Source: Cellulophaga tyrosinoxydans
Lineage (GTDB): Bacteria; Bacteroidota; Bacteroidia; Flavobacteriales; Flavobacteriaceae
DNA length: 64,000 bases
Assembly (NCBI RefSeq): GCF_900176415.1
Contig: NZ_FWXO01000001.1
Span: 1,422,053-1,486,052 of the forward strand
Reading direction: 5' to 3'
Part shown: one piece after another, positions 42,201 to 51,460 of the stretch
How positions within the stretch are numbered: position 1 is the stretch's first letter
How the letters are laid out: each line of letters starts with the position of its first letter
Position numbers and translations under genes: made by a program
Notes under the pieces: generated by a model
The model's input: only the letters and a program-made list of their open reading frames with translations
Told to the model about the DNA's origin: nothing
The model's database searches: none

Positions 42201-44330
42201 ATGAAAAATAAATTAGCCTACGCACTGTTAATGATGCTTTTTGCAGTAGCATCTTGTAGTTTTACGAATAAAACATTTGAAAATGATGATAAGGATAAGC
42301 TTTTACTAGATCTTATAACTTATGTTTTGGAAAAAGGACATTATCATCCTAAAGATATTAATGATGATTTTTCAGTTAAAGTTTTTGAAGACTTTATTGA
42401 TGGGTTAGATCCTACCAAAAGATACTTTCTAGAAAGTGACATAAAAGAGTTTGAGCAATATAAGTATCAAATAGACGATCAAATAAAAAATACTGACATT
42501 ACTTTTTTCAATGTTGTTTATAATAGGTTAATGTCTAGAATGAAAGATGCGCGAGTAATTTATAAAGAAGTGCTAGCGGAACCTTTTAATTATAATGTTA
42601 ATGAGAGTATCGATATAGATTACAAAAAGCAATTTTTTGTAAATTCTAGAAAAGATTTAAAAGAGCGTTGGAGAAAACAATTAAAGTACGCTACACTTGG
42701 TAATTATGATTCTAAAATTTCTAAAGGGGATAGTGCAGACAATGCCTCTGATAAAAAAGCCATAAACCCAAAGGATGCGGAAAAAGAATCAAGAGCAGAT
42801 ACAGAGAAAACTTTAGATGAGTTTTTTGATTTTGTTGCTGAATTAGATCGTAAAGATTGGTTTGTGCAATACATTAATACTATTGTTGAAGAGTTTGATC
42901 CTCACACTTTTTATTTTGCGCCAGACGAAAAAGAAAAATTTGACACTAGAATGTCAGGTAAATTCGAAGGAATTGGTGCTCGTTTACAGAAAAAACAAGA
43001 AGGAGTGAAAATTGTTGAGATCATTTCTGGAGGACCAGTTTGGAGAGATAAGCAAATTGAAGTTGGTGATGAAATACTAAAAGTTGGTCAAGATGGTGCT
43101 ACTCCTGTTAGTATTATAGAAATGCGTTTGGATGATGCTATTAAATTAATAAAAGGCCCAAAAGGTACTGTTGTAGATTTAACTATGCGAAAAGTAGATG
43201 GAACGATCGAGGTAATTTCTATTACTCGTGATGTTGTCGAAATCGAAGAGACTTTTGCCAAATCAGCCAATGTAATTAAGGGGAATCAAAAATTTGGTAT
43301 TATAAACTTACCACAGTTTTATGTGAGCTTTGATGACTATGAAGGCGAAAGAAATGCCGCTTCAGACGTTGCTAAAGAAGTGGAAAGATTAAAAGAGGAA
43401 GGCGCTGAAGGATTAATCTTAGATTTAAGAGATAATGGTGGAGGATCGTTAAAAACAGTGGTGGAAATGGCTGGTTTGTTTATTAAAAACGGACCTATAG
43501 TTCAAGTGCGCTCTAATGATAATGAAAGAGAAGTACATGACGATATAGATGATCGTATTCAGTGGGATGGACCATTAGTTATACTGGTAAATGAATTATC
43601 GGCTTCTGCATCAGAAATTTTAGCTGCTGCTATGCAAGATTATAAAAGAGCTGTTGTAATTGGGAGTAAGCAAACTTTCGGTAAAGGAACGGTTCAGAAT
43701 GTTATTCCATTAGATCGTATAGTACGCAGTAATGAGCATGGTGATCTTGGCGCAATAAAATTAACAACACAAAAATTCTATAGAATTAACGGTGGTTCTA
43801 CACAATTAGAAGGAGTGAAATCTGATATTGTTGTACCAGATAAGTATAGTTACATAGATTTAGGTGAACGTGATCAACAAAATCCATTAGCTTGGGATAA
43901 AATTTCTCCTGCAGAATATACACCTTGGGATGGTTATATAGATTATGAAGGAACTATTGTTAATAGTAAAAAGCGTATGGCTGCTAATCCTCAAATTAAA
44001 TTAATAGAGGAAAATGCTAAATGGTTAAAAGAGCAACAAGATGAAACGGTAGTTTCGTTAAACTTTAATGATTACAAATCGGATGAAGCAAAGAATCTTG
44101 AAAAATCTAAATATTTTAAGACACTTTCTGCATACGATTCTAAATTAACGTTCCAGTCTTTAAAGTATGAAGAAAGCTTATTTACTCAAGATTCTATTTT
44201 AAGAGAAAAACGTAATCGTTGGCATGAAGATTTAGCTAAAGATGTTTACGTAGAAGAGGCAGTTAATGTATTGCAAGATTTAAAAAAGAGTACCATTAGA
44301 TCAGGAAAAATTGCCAGCGTAAAAGGGTAG
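42201..44330 (+). CDS. prc: Tail-specific (carboxy-terminal) protease, S41
   Basis: 709 aa lipoprotein (AVASCSFTNK). N-terminal Prc/TSP domain with GLDPTKRYFLESDI, PDZ domain (KFEGIGARLQKKQEG to VGDEILKVGQ, about residues 250-340), S41 core with LILDLRDNGGGSL, ELSASASEILAAA (catalytic Ser) and TFGKGTVQ (catalytic Lys), and a C-terminal DUF3340-type region. Degrades or processes periplasmic proteins from their C termini. A strong terminator follows. Confidence 0.93.
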   Translation: MKNKLAYALLMMLFAVASCSFTNKTFENDDKDKLLLDLITYVLEKGHYHPKDINDDFSVKVFEDFIDGLDPTKRYFLESDIKEFEQYKYQIDDQIKNTDITFFNVVYNRLMSRMKDARVIYKEVLAEPFNYNVNESIDIDYKKQFFVNSRKDLKERWRKQLKYATLGNYDSKISKGDSADNASDKKAINPKDAEKESRADTEKTLDEFFDFVAELDRKDWFVQYINTIVEEFDPHTFYFAPDEKEKFDTRMSGKFEGIGARLQKKQEGVKIVEIISGGPVWRDKQIEVGDEILKVGQDGATPVSIIEMRLDDAIKLIKGPKGTVVDLTMRKVDGTIEVISITRDVVEIEETFAKSANVIKGNQKFGIINLPQFYVSFDDYEGERNAASDVAKEVERLKEEGAEGLILDLRDNGGGSLKTVVEMAGLFIKNGPIVQVRSNDNEREVHDDIDDRIQWDGPLVILVNELSASASEILAAAMQDYKRAVVIGSKQTFGKGTVQNVIPLDRIVRSNEHGDLGAIKLTTQKFYRINGGSTQLEGVKSDIVVPDKYSYIDLGERDQQNPLAWDKISPAEYTPWDGYIDYEGTIVNSKKRMAANPQIKLIEENAKWLKEQQDETVVSLNFNDYKSDEAKNLEKSKYFKTLSAYDSKLTFQSLKYEESLFTQDSILREKRNRWHEDLAKDVYVEEAVNVLQDLKKSTIRSGKIASVKG

Positions 44331-44350
44331 TTATAATATATTAAAAGAAT

Positions 44351-44388
44351 AAAAAAAGTCCCGTTCAGTGATGAACGGGACTTTTTTT
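44351..44388. terminator. Bidirectional terminator between prc and selO
   Basis: 17-bp perfect stem AAAAAAAGTCCCGTTCA (44351-44367) with TGAACGGGACTTTTTTT (44372-44388), loop GTGA. The last bases overlap the selO stop codon. Confidence 0.95.
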
Positions 44389-45952
44389 ATGAACTACATG
44401 AAAGCATGGAGCAGCCCACTTTATGCCGAGCCCATTCAGGTCGTTTGGCGAACCATTTTTCATGTTCAAGTTGTTCAGAATAAGGATTTTTTAATAAGGT
44501 ATAAAACTCTTCAACTAAACTATAATCTTCAGCATCTGCTTTGTCAATAGCTAATTGTGCCATGTAATTGCGTAAAACATATTTAGGATTTACTGCATTC
44601 ATTTTCTCCTTTCGTTCCTCGTCGGTTAAAACTTCTTTTTGTAATCTAATTAAATAAGCAGAAAACCAATCCATCCATTGGTCTAAAATAGCCCCCTCAA
44701 ATTCATCAAACTGATAGAAGGCATCTTTTATTGTAGAAATAGCAACCTCATTCGTGTCCGTTTTATTTATGGAGCTTAATTTTCTAAAAAATATAGTCAT
44801 GTCCGTTTCTGTCAGCTGCAATATTTCTTCTAATCTATTCAGTAATTCATTATCTGATTTTTCATTTAAAAACAGACCCACTTTAGATTTCATCATTTTT
44901 AAATACCTAATGGAGTATTCATTTTTATAATTTTCTAAAATCGCTTCTAAAGGCTCTGCTTCTTCAATTAAAGGATAAAGCGCATTTGCTAATTGATACA
45001 AATTCCATAAGCCAATATTAGCTTGATTGCCATATCTGTATCTTTTGTGCTGGTTGTCTGTGGTGTTAGGTGTCCACCCATCATCATACCCTTCTAACCA
45101 GCCATATGGGCCATAGTCAATGGTTAGGCCAAGAATAGACATATTATCCGTATTCATTACGCCATGTACAAAACCAACTCGTTGCCAGTGAATTAGCATG
45201 GTTAAGGTGCGATCGGCAACTTGCTTGAAAAAATTAATATATGATGTTTTATCATCTTCTTTTAAATCTTTAAAAAAGTGTCTTATGGTGTAGTTTACAA
45301 GAGTTTTTAAGGTAGTATAATCTTGCCTAGAGCTAAATATTTCGAAGTTTCCAAAACGTATAAAGGAGGGTGCTATTCTCGAAACAATGGCACCTTTTTC
45401 ATAGGCAGGATTACCATTGTAAAGTACATCGCGTAAAACCTGATCCCCAGATAATGCAATAGAAAGAGCTCGTGTGGTGGGCACCCCTAAATGGTACATT
45501 GCCTCACTACATAAATATTCACGAATAGAAGATCGTAGAACCGCCAAGCCATCTGCAGTGCGAGAATAGGGTGTTTCTCCAGCTCCTTTTAATTGCATTG
45601 CCCAACGCTTTTGTTGGTGTACCAATTCTCCTAAATTAATAGCTCTCCCATCGCCCAATTGCCCTGCCCAATGACCAAATTGGTGTCCACCGTAGCACAT
45701 GGCGTAGGGTTTTGAATTTTTTATAATTTCATTACCTGTAAAAATGGATAAGAATGAATTTGACTTTATATCCATTTCCGTAAAACCTAAAGTCAATGCC
45801 ATTTCTTTAGAAACATGAATAAGCTTAGGATTCGCCGTTTTTTTTGGAGTAACTAATGAAAAACAAGATTCAAAAACTTGTCTGCGCGTATTTTCAAGAG
45901 TTGGATCTTGTCGCAGCTCATTATTGAATGTGTCGTTAAGAATAATATTCAT
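44387..45952 (-). CDS. selO: SelO-family protein AMPylator (YdiU)
   Basis: 521-aa pseudokinase-fold enzyme that transfers AMP to Ser/Thr/Tyr residues. Family blocks: YGGHQFGHWAGQLGDGRAI, QLKGAGETPYSRTADG, GVPTTRAL and HGVMNTDNMSILG followed by IDYGPYGWLEGYDDGWTPN. The C-terminus is CSMLSCSS, where animal SelO has selenocysteine (CUSS); here a normal Cys is encoded by a sense codon. A likely promoter -7 box TAATTTTG lies upstream (46002-45995). Confidence 0.94.
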   Translation of the reverse strand: MNIILNDTFNNELRQDPTLENTRRQVFESCFSLVTPKKTANPKLIHVSKEMALTLGFTEMDIKSNSFLSIFTGNEIIKNSKPYAMCYGGHQFGHWAGQLGDGRAINLGELVHQQKRWAMQLKGAGETPYSRTADGLAVLRSSIREYLCSEAMYHLGVPTTRALSIALSGDQVLRDVLYNGNPAYEKGAIVSRIAPSFIRFGNFEIFSSRQDYTTLKTLVNYTIRHFFKDLKEDDKTSYINFFKQVADRTLTMLIHWQRVGFVHGVMNTDNMSILGLTIDYGPYGWLEGYDDGWTPNTTDNQHKRYRYGNQANIGLWNLYQLANALYPLIEEAEPLEAILENYKNEYSIRYLKMMKSKVGLFLNEKSDNELLNRLEEILQLTETDMTIFFRKLSSINKTDTNEVAISTIKDAFYQFDEFEGAILDQWMDWFSAYLIRLQKEVLTDEERKEKMNAVNPKYVLRNYMAQLAIDKADAEDYSLVEEFYTLLKNPYSEQLEHEKWFAKRPEWARHKVGCSMLSCSS

Positions 45953-45994
45953 GTTAACTAATTAAGGTTCTTTGTTTAGTCGTAAAAGAATATA

Positions 45995-46002
45995 CAAAAT
46001 TA
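45995..46002 (-). promoter_or_regulatory. -7 element for selO
   Basis: TAATTTTG on the minus strand matches TAnnTTTG exactly, about 43 bases before the selO ATG. A clear -33 element was not seen. Confidence 0.35.
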
Positions 46003-46029
46003 AAGTAACTTGCCATTTTGAAAATTATA

Positions 46030-46830
46030 ATGAAGAAAAAAACAATTTTTACAGTATTGACTATCATTTGTATAATTGGTTTTTGGTTGTTTGAAAACTT
46101 TTATACGCCTGCAACTTATACATCACCGGAGTTAAAAGCAAGTGCCACTGAAATACCTGAAGATTTTCTTCCAAGTTCCACCACAGGTGATGTTGTGCAT
46201 CATAATTATTATTCGCTATCGTATAATGAAAAACACGAACAAGCAGAGTGGGTGGCTTATAATTTAGATAAATCTCAGCTTACTTATGATGATAGAAAAA
46301 GGCCTTACTTTATTGAAGATCCTAAAGTGAAAACTAAATCTGCAGATTGGAAAAATTATAAAGGTTCTGGATATGATAGGGGTCATTTATGCCCTGCAGG
46401 TGATCGAAGATTCTCTGAATACGCTTATAATGAAACATTTTATACTAGTAATATCAGCCCACAGAATCAAGAATTTAATGCGGGTATTTGGAATGACTTG
46501 GAAAAACAAGTGCGTTATTGGTGCAAAAAATACAACAACATAACAGTAATTACCGGTGGTGTGTTAGAGAATAATTTAAGAACTATTGGTGATGAAGATG
46601 TAAGTGTGCCAAATTATTTTTACAAGATTATTGCTCGTAAGGATGGTGATAAAATTAAATTGATTGGTTTTTTATTTGAAAACAAACCAAGAAATACAAC
46701 ATTAAAGGCACAAGTTGTTTCTATAGATGAAATTGAGCGTAGAACCCAAATAGATTTTTTTGAGAAGCTACCCGATAGTCTTGAAAATATGTTAGAAAGT
46801 TCAGTTAATACTGCGGGCTGGAAATTTTAA
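46030..46830 (+). CDS. DNA/RNA non-specific endonuclease (secreted or anchored)
   Basis: About 266 aa. N-terminal hydrophobic signal/anchor (IFTVLTIICIIGFWLF). beta-beta-alpha metal nuclease: YDRGHLCPAGDRRFS, with DRGH the catalytic motif, then NISPQNQEFNAGIWNDLEKQVR (metal-binding Asn). NucA/Endonuclease G family. I chose the ATG at 46030 over a TTG four codons upstream. The stop overlaps the convergent rodA stop. Confidence 0.9.
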   Translation: MKKKTIFTVLTIICIIGFWLFENFYTPATYTSPELKASATEIPEDFLPSSTTGDVVHHNYYSLSYNEKHEQAEWVAYNLDKSQLTYDDRKRPYFIEDPKVKTKSADWKNYKGSGYDRGHLCPAGDRRFSEYAYNETFYTSNISPQNQEFNAGIWNDLEKQVRYWCKKYNNITVITGGVLENNLRTIGDEDVSVPNYFYKIIARKDGDKIKLIGFLFENKPRNTTLKAQVVSIDEIERRTQIDFFEKLPDSLENMLESSVNTAGWKF

Positions 46831-48110
46831 AAGCCTTCCTTTAAACGGTTGGAGTCCATTTTTAGAAAAATAAAAAGCAGTGCTGTAAAACCAAGTAGCC
46901 CAGAGCCACCGTAGCTAAAAAATGGAAGTGGTATTCCAATGGTTGGCAACACTCCAATCACCATTCCAATATTTATAAAATAATGCACTAGTAAAATGGA
47001 TATTACCCCATATCCATACATTCTATTAAAAGCATTTTTTTGTCGTTCTGAAAGGTAAACAAGTCTTAATAATAAAATTGTAAATAAGATTATTACAGTT
47101 GTTGTTCCTATAAATCCCCATTCTTCACCAACAGTTGTGAAGATATAATCAGTATGTTGCTCGGGAACAAAATCTCCCTTAGTTCTAGTTCCTTCTAAAA
47201 AGCCTTTTCCAAAAAATCCTCCAGACTCAATAGCTTTTTCAGATTGATACGTATTATATCCAATAGTCTTTCTAATTTCTTCCAATTTTTCAGGATCTTT
47301 TTCAAGACTTAGCCATAGGCTAAACCGATCACGGTGTCGTTGTTCAAATACATTTTCAAATACAAAATTAACAGATAATGAAAATAATATAGTGATGATA
47401 AATACCCCAACAATAGGGATGATAGGAACTCTAAGTGATGGTTTTTTAAGCAATAAAAACATAGCAATTAATAGACCTAAGACAATTGCAATCCAAATGG
47501 TGCCAAACATTAGCGTGCAAACAAATACGAGAATAGTAAATAAACCTATAGCCAAATAAAATAAAGGGATGCCCTCTCTGAATAATACAAAAACAAGAGA
47601 AAAGTATACCAATGCACTTCCTGGATCTGGTTGAGGGATTACTAAAATTGCAGGAATTAATAAGATAAGAAAGGCAAATAATTGATCTTTATTTCTTTTA
47701 ATATCAGTTTGTATATCACTTAAATATTTAGCAATGGCAAGTGCTGTGGCTACTTTAGTTAGCTCGGAAGGTTGTAGGTTAAAAAAACCTAAACTATACC
47801 ATGAAGTTGCTCCAGCAATTGTGGTACCGAAAACAAAAAGGCCAAGCAAAAGAACTAATGAAACGGTATATATAATACTAGAAAAGCGTTCGAAAAAATT
47901 ACTCTCTAAGGCGAGTATCACCAAAATTAAAATACAATTAATGCCAATGAATATTAATTGCTTTCCATAAATGGTTGAAAAGTCAAAAATATTTTTCTGT
48001 CCTTCGGAATACGTGCTGGAATAAATATTAATCCACCCAATCATTACTAAACAAATAAATATAAATATAGATAACCAGTCTAATCTACGTAATAACCCTT
48101 TACCACCCAC
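46827..48110 (-). CDS. rodA: Rod shape-determining SEDS glycosyltransferase RodA
   Basis: 427 aa, about ten TM helices. SEDS signatures: LQPSELTKVATALAIAKYL, IPQPDPGSALVYFSLVFV, DFVPEQHTDYIFTTVGEEWG and GVLPTIGIPLPFFSYGGSGL. Polymerises lateral-wall peptidoglycan with PBP2. The start is a GTG at 48110 inside the end of mrdA (11-base overlap). Last gene of the mre operon. Confidence 0.95.
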   Translation of the reverse strand: MGGKGLLRRLDWLSIFIFICLVMIGWINIYSSTYSEGQKNIFDFSTIYGKQLIFIGINCILILVILALESNFFERFSSIIYTVSLVLLLGLFVFGTTIAGATSWYSLGFFNLQPSELTKVATALAIAKYLSDIQTDIKRNKDQLFAFLILLIPAILVIPQPDPGSALVYFSLVFVLFREGIPLFYLAIGLFTILVFVCTLMFGTIWIAIVLGLLIAMFLLLKKPSLRVPIIPIVGVFIITILFSLSVNFVFENVFEQRHRDRFSLWLSLEKDPEKLEEIRKTIGYNTYQSEKAIESGGFFGKGFLEGTRTKGDFVPEQHTDYIFTTVGEEWGFIGTTTVIILFTILLLRLVYLSERQKNAFNRMYGYGVISILLVHYFINIGMVIGVLPTIGIPLPFFSYGGSGLLGFTALLFIFLKMDSNRLKEGF

Positions 48111-49968
48111 GCTCGTTAATTATAAAAGGTTTACCACTAATTGCTTTGGCGTATTCTTTTTCTAGAGTTGTTGTTAGCATTTTTTTCTCCAAATCGGTTC
48201 TGGTGATTTCTCCTTTTAAATACTTTTCAATTAAAAGTGAAGCGATATGGCCTGCATATCTACCGCCAAAGTAACCATTTTCTATATATACGGCTAAAGC
48301 TATTTTAGGGTTGTCTACTGGAGCAAATGCAATAAAAACGGAATGGTCTGTAAGTTGCGTTCGTACGCCATTAATTTTCGTGAAATTTTCTACAGTACCG
48401 GTTTTTCCTGCTATTTCTATTCCCTCTACTTGAAGTCTAGCGGCTGTTCCTTTTACATATACATCGGCCATTCCCCGGATTACAGGTTCAAAATGACTTT
48501 TATCTATGGTGGTGTATTTAGGCTGTGTAAAAAGTGGATCGGTGATTTTTACCCCTTCAATTTCTTTTAAAATATGGGGTACTATATAATGACCTCGATT
48601 AGCAATAGCTGCGGTCATATTTGCTAATTGAATAGGAGTAACGAGTACTTCACCTTGCCCAATAGCATTAGATATAAAATAAGTAGGCGCCCATCTATCA
48701 TCGCCATACATACGATCATAAGTGGCTTTGGTAGGGATTAAACCGCTTCTACCAGTAGGGATATCTGAACCTAAAAACTCTCCTAGTCCAAAACTTTTTA
48801 CATGTTTGTCCCAAACATCTAGTCCTTCGTCAGTAGTTGGGTATTTTTCAAATATTTTTCTGAATGTTCCAGCAAAATAGGCATTACATGATTTGTAGAT
48901 TCCAATATTTAGGTCTCGTAATCCACCACCACAATGACATCCTCTTTTCTTTTTTCCTACATAAAAGCCATTAAAGCATTGTATTTTGGTGTCTGGTGTT
49001 ATTACATTTTCTTGAAGTGCAACCAGTGCATTTATTGTTTTAAAAGGTGATCCGGGAGAAGTTTGAGCTAAAACAGATCTATCATATGTAGGTTGTGCAA
49101 TAGAATCATTATATAGTTTGGTGTAATTTTTAGAACGCTCACGACCTACGAGTAATGCTGGATCATACGATGGTCCTGAAATCATGGCTAAGATTTCACC
49201 AGTTGCAGGCTCTATGGCAACTATACCACCACGTTTTCCTTGCATTAAAAGTTCACCGTATTCCTGTAATTTTTTGTCGAGGGTTATTTTTATTTCTTTT
49301 CCTTGCTCTGGTAAAGTATCAAAAATTCCATTTTTAAAAGGTCCAATATCTCTATTAAATCTATCTTTTTGAATGTACTTAACGCCTTTTCTTCCGCGTA
49401 AGAGAACTTCGTATTGTTTTTCAATACCTGTTCTTCCTTTTAATTCACCTTGTTTGTAGTATGAGTTTTCCGTTAATTCATAATCGTTTACCTCCGATAT
49501 AAAACCAAATACATTTGCGCCACTATTGGTGTCATAATACCTTAAAGATCTTTTTTGAATATAAAAACCAGGATATTTGCGCATCTTTTCTTGTAATCGA
49601 GCATAGTCTGTTTTTGAAAGTTGCGGCACCACAACAGACGGCAGCCTAGGAGAATAGGTTCTAGCTTTATTTAATTGTTTTAATAATAAAGGTTTGTCTA
49701 TTCCCAGTAATTCGCAAAATTCTAAAGTGTCTAGAGTTTTTACTTCTCTCGGAATTACCATTACATCATAGGCAGGCTGGTTGGCTACAAGTAGCTCTCC
49801 ATTTCTATCGTATATGTAACCTCGTTCAGGATAATCATATATTGCTTTAATTGCGGTGTCTTCAAAAATTTCATTTGAAGAATGACGAAAAATTTGCAAA
49901 TAAGATAACCTCCCAACAAAAGTTAGGGCTATGATAATTATTATTGATGATAAAAGTATTTTTTTCAT
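48100..49968 (-). CDS. mrdA: Penicillin-binding protein 2 (transpeptidase)
   Basis: 622 aa. N-terminal TM (LLSSIIIIIALTFVGRL), PBP dimer domain (RGYIYDRNGELLVANQPAYDVMVIP), transpeptidase with SPGSPFKT (Ser-x-x-Lys), the SCN motif YKSCNAYFAGT and KTGT (IAGKTGTVENF). Cross-links peptidoglycan in the elongasome with RodA. It overlaps rodA by 11 bases. Confidence 0.95.
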   Translation of the reverse strand: MKKILLSSIIIIIALTFVGRLSYLQIFRHSSNEIFEDTAIKAIYDYPERGYIYDRNGELLVANQPAYDVMVIPREVKTLDTLEFCELLGIDKPLLLKQLNKARTYSPRLPSVVVPQLSKTDYARLQEKMRKYPGFYIQKRSLRYYDTNSGANVFGFISEVNDYELTENSYYKQGELKGRTGIEKQYEVLLRGRKGVKYIQKDRFNRDIGPFKNGIFDTLPEQGKEIKITLDKKLQEYGELLMQGKRGGIVAIEPATGEILAMISGPSYDPALLVGRERSKNYTKLYNDSIAQPTYDRSVLAQTSPGSPFKTINALVALQENVITPDTKIQCFNGFYVGKKKRGCHCGGGLRDLNIGIYKSCNAYFAGTFRKIFEKYPTTDEGLDVWDKHVKSFGLGEFLGSDIPTGRSGLIPTKATYDRMYGDDRWAPTYFISNAIGQGEVLVTPIQLANMTAAIANRGHYIVPHILKEIEGVKITDPLFTQPKYTTIDKSHFEPVIRGMADVYVKGTAARLQVEGIEIAGKTGTVENFTKINGVRTQLTDHSVFIAFAPVDNPKIALAVYIENGYFGGRYAGHIASLLIEKYLKGEITRTDLEKKMLTTTLEKEYAKAISGKPFIINERGW

Positions 49969-50041
49969 TTATAATGAAAAGGGTAAAATTCTGGGCAAAG
50001 GAAATAAAATTAGCAACCATTACTGCTGCTTATTTTATAAT

Positions 50042-50551
50042 TTATTCTTTTTTAACACTAAAAAGAGAGCTAAGTAAAATACATAAAATTAGTGATGCTA
50101 AACTAACCGCAAGTATTTTCTTTAAAATTAAAAGAAAATTTTCAAAACTAAAAACTTCTAAAATAAAGAAAACCGTATGGTGAATAATAATCAATAAAGC
50201 TATATACGTAATTTGTTGTATTCTTGGTACACTTGCTAGTTTAAAAGATTGAAATTCGTAATTAACACCAAAGCAAAAACGCATAATTGCGGGCCTCAAA
50301 TAAGCAATGGTAACTGTAGATGCAGCATGAATACCGAGAGTGTCTGAGAATATATCTATTATAAAACCTAATAGAAAACTCACAATAATAAATGCTGCTC
50401 TGTTCTGTTTTATTGGATACCAATACAAAAATAGAATATATATCATTGGATTAATAAAGCCAAGAAAACCAATTTTATTGCATAGTAATACTTGCACTAA
50501 AGCTAATAGTACAAATCGCAATATATTTATGAAATAATACTTACTGGCCAT
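50042..50551 (-). CDS. mreD: Rod shape-determining protein MreD
   Basis: 169 aa with about five TM helices; YYFINILRFVLLALVQVLL at the N-terminus, GFLGFINPMIYILFLYWYP and LLGFIIDIFSDTLGIHAAST are the usual MreD pattern. It overlaps the mreC end by 11 bases. Inner membrane partner of MreC; 73 bp separate it from mrdA. Confidence 0.93.
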   Translation of the reverse strand: MASKYYFINILRFVLLALVQVLLCNKIGFLGFINPMIYILFLYWYPIKQNRAAFIIVSFLLGFIIDIFSDTLGIHAASTVTIAYLRPAIMRFCFGVNYEFQSFKLASVPRIQQITYIALLIIIHHTVFFILEVFSFENFLLILKKILAVSLASLILCILLSSLFSVKKE

Positions 50552-51374
50552 TAGGTTTTTGCGATTCTAAAAGTTCTATTTCGGCTCTGTCTTTATTATG
50601 TACTAGATAAACGTTTTTTATATTAGACATATCATTAAAAAGTGCAATGTCTATACTATAAGAGCTTTTAGATACATCTAAATTCCAGCCTTTTATAGTT
50701 CCAATAGGAATGTTTTCTGGAAAAATACTAGATGCTGCCCCAGTCAAAATGGTATCACCTACTTTTACAGGAATTCTCCTAGGGATATCTATTAACTGTA
50801 CCGTATTATAATCTTTTGTATTCCAAACTAGAGAGCCAAAATTATCGGTGTTCTTAATTTTGGCATTTAGGTTAGACTTACGATTTAGAATACTTTGAAC
50901 CTGAGAAAAGTTTTGGCTTGTATTTTCTACAATTCCAAGAATTCCATCTGGTGTAATAACGCCCATATCTTGAATTACGCCATCTTTAGAACCTTTGTTA
51001 ATGGTAATGTAATTATCAAGATTGGAATAGCTGTTCTTAATTATACGCGCAGCAATAATTTTATAAGTAATTAGGGTAGAATCAAATTTTGTAGAGTCAA
51101 TTTGTACTTCTTGGTTGTATTCTTTGTTAAATAGAATACTGCGCAAACGCATATTTTCCTGTACTAACTTTTGATTTTCTTTTTCTAAATTAAAGTACGT
51201 AGTAACATTATTCGAAGCATTATACACCCCACCGCTAATGCTATTAGCCGAATTGAAAAATTTGGACTGATGATATGAATGCGATCTAATGGTTAATGCA
51301 ATCGAAATAAATAATAGGAATAAATAAAGAAGTAGATTTTTATTCCGAAATATAAAATTTATAATCTGTTGCAT
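50541..51374 (-). CDS. mreC: Rod shape-determining protein MreC
   Basis: 277 aa. N-terminal TM helix (NLLLYLFLLFISIALTIR), coiled-coil (LEKENQKLVQENMRLRSIL) and beta-rich periplasmic core (GVIQDMGVITPDGILGIVE, VGDTILTGAASSIFPENIPIGTI with the usual Gly/Asp pattern). Scaffold of the elongasome; overlaps mreD. Separated from mreB by 86 bp containing a large hairpin. Confidence 0.95.
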   Translation of the reverse strand: MQQIINFIFRNKNLLLYLFLLFISIALTIRSHSYHQSKFFNSANSISGGVYNASNNVTTYFNLEKENQKLVQENMRLRSILFNKEYNQEVQIDSTKFDSTLITYKIIAARIIKNSYSNLDNYITINKGSKDGVIQDMGVITPDGILGIVENTSQNFSQVQSILNRKSNLNAKIKNTDNFGSLVWNTKDYNTVQLIDIPRRIPVKVGDTILTGAASSIFPENIPIGTIKGWNLDVSKSSYSIDIALFNDMSNIKNVYLVHNKDRAEIELLESQKPNGQ

Positions 51375-51404
51375 CCACTTTTATTATTTTCTGTTGCCTT
51401 ACTA

Positions 51405-51447
51405 AGTGCAGCAACTAAATTATTAGAATAAAATTAGTTGCTGCACT
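51405..51447 (-). repeat. Long hairpin between mreB and mreC
   Basis: AGTGCAGCAACTAA (51405-51418) pairs perfectly with TTAGTTGCTGCACT (51434-51447), 14 bp with a 15-nt AT-rich loop. In the direction of the operon no U-run follows, so it is probably a processing, stability or partial-attenuation hairpin that separates mreB levels from mreC-rodA. Confidence 0.7.
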
Positions 51448-51460
51448 ATTTGGCTTTCCG

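Noticed and set aside
44387-44410. Possible selenocysteine at the SelO C-terminus
   Set aside because: The codon at the expected position is a sense Cys codon; no in-frame TGA read-through is required.
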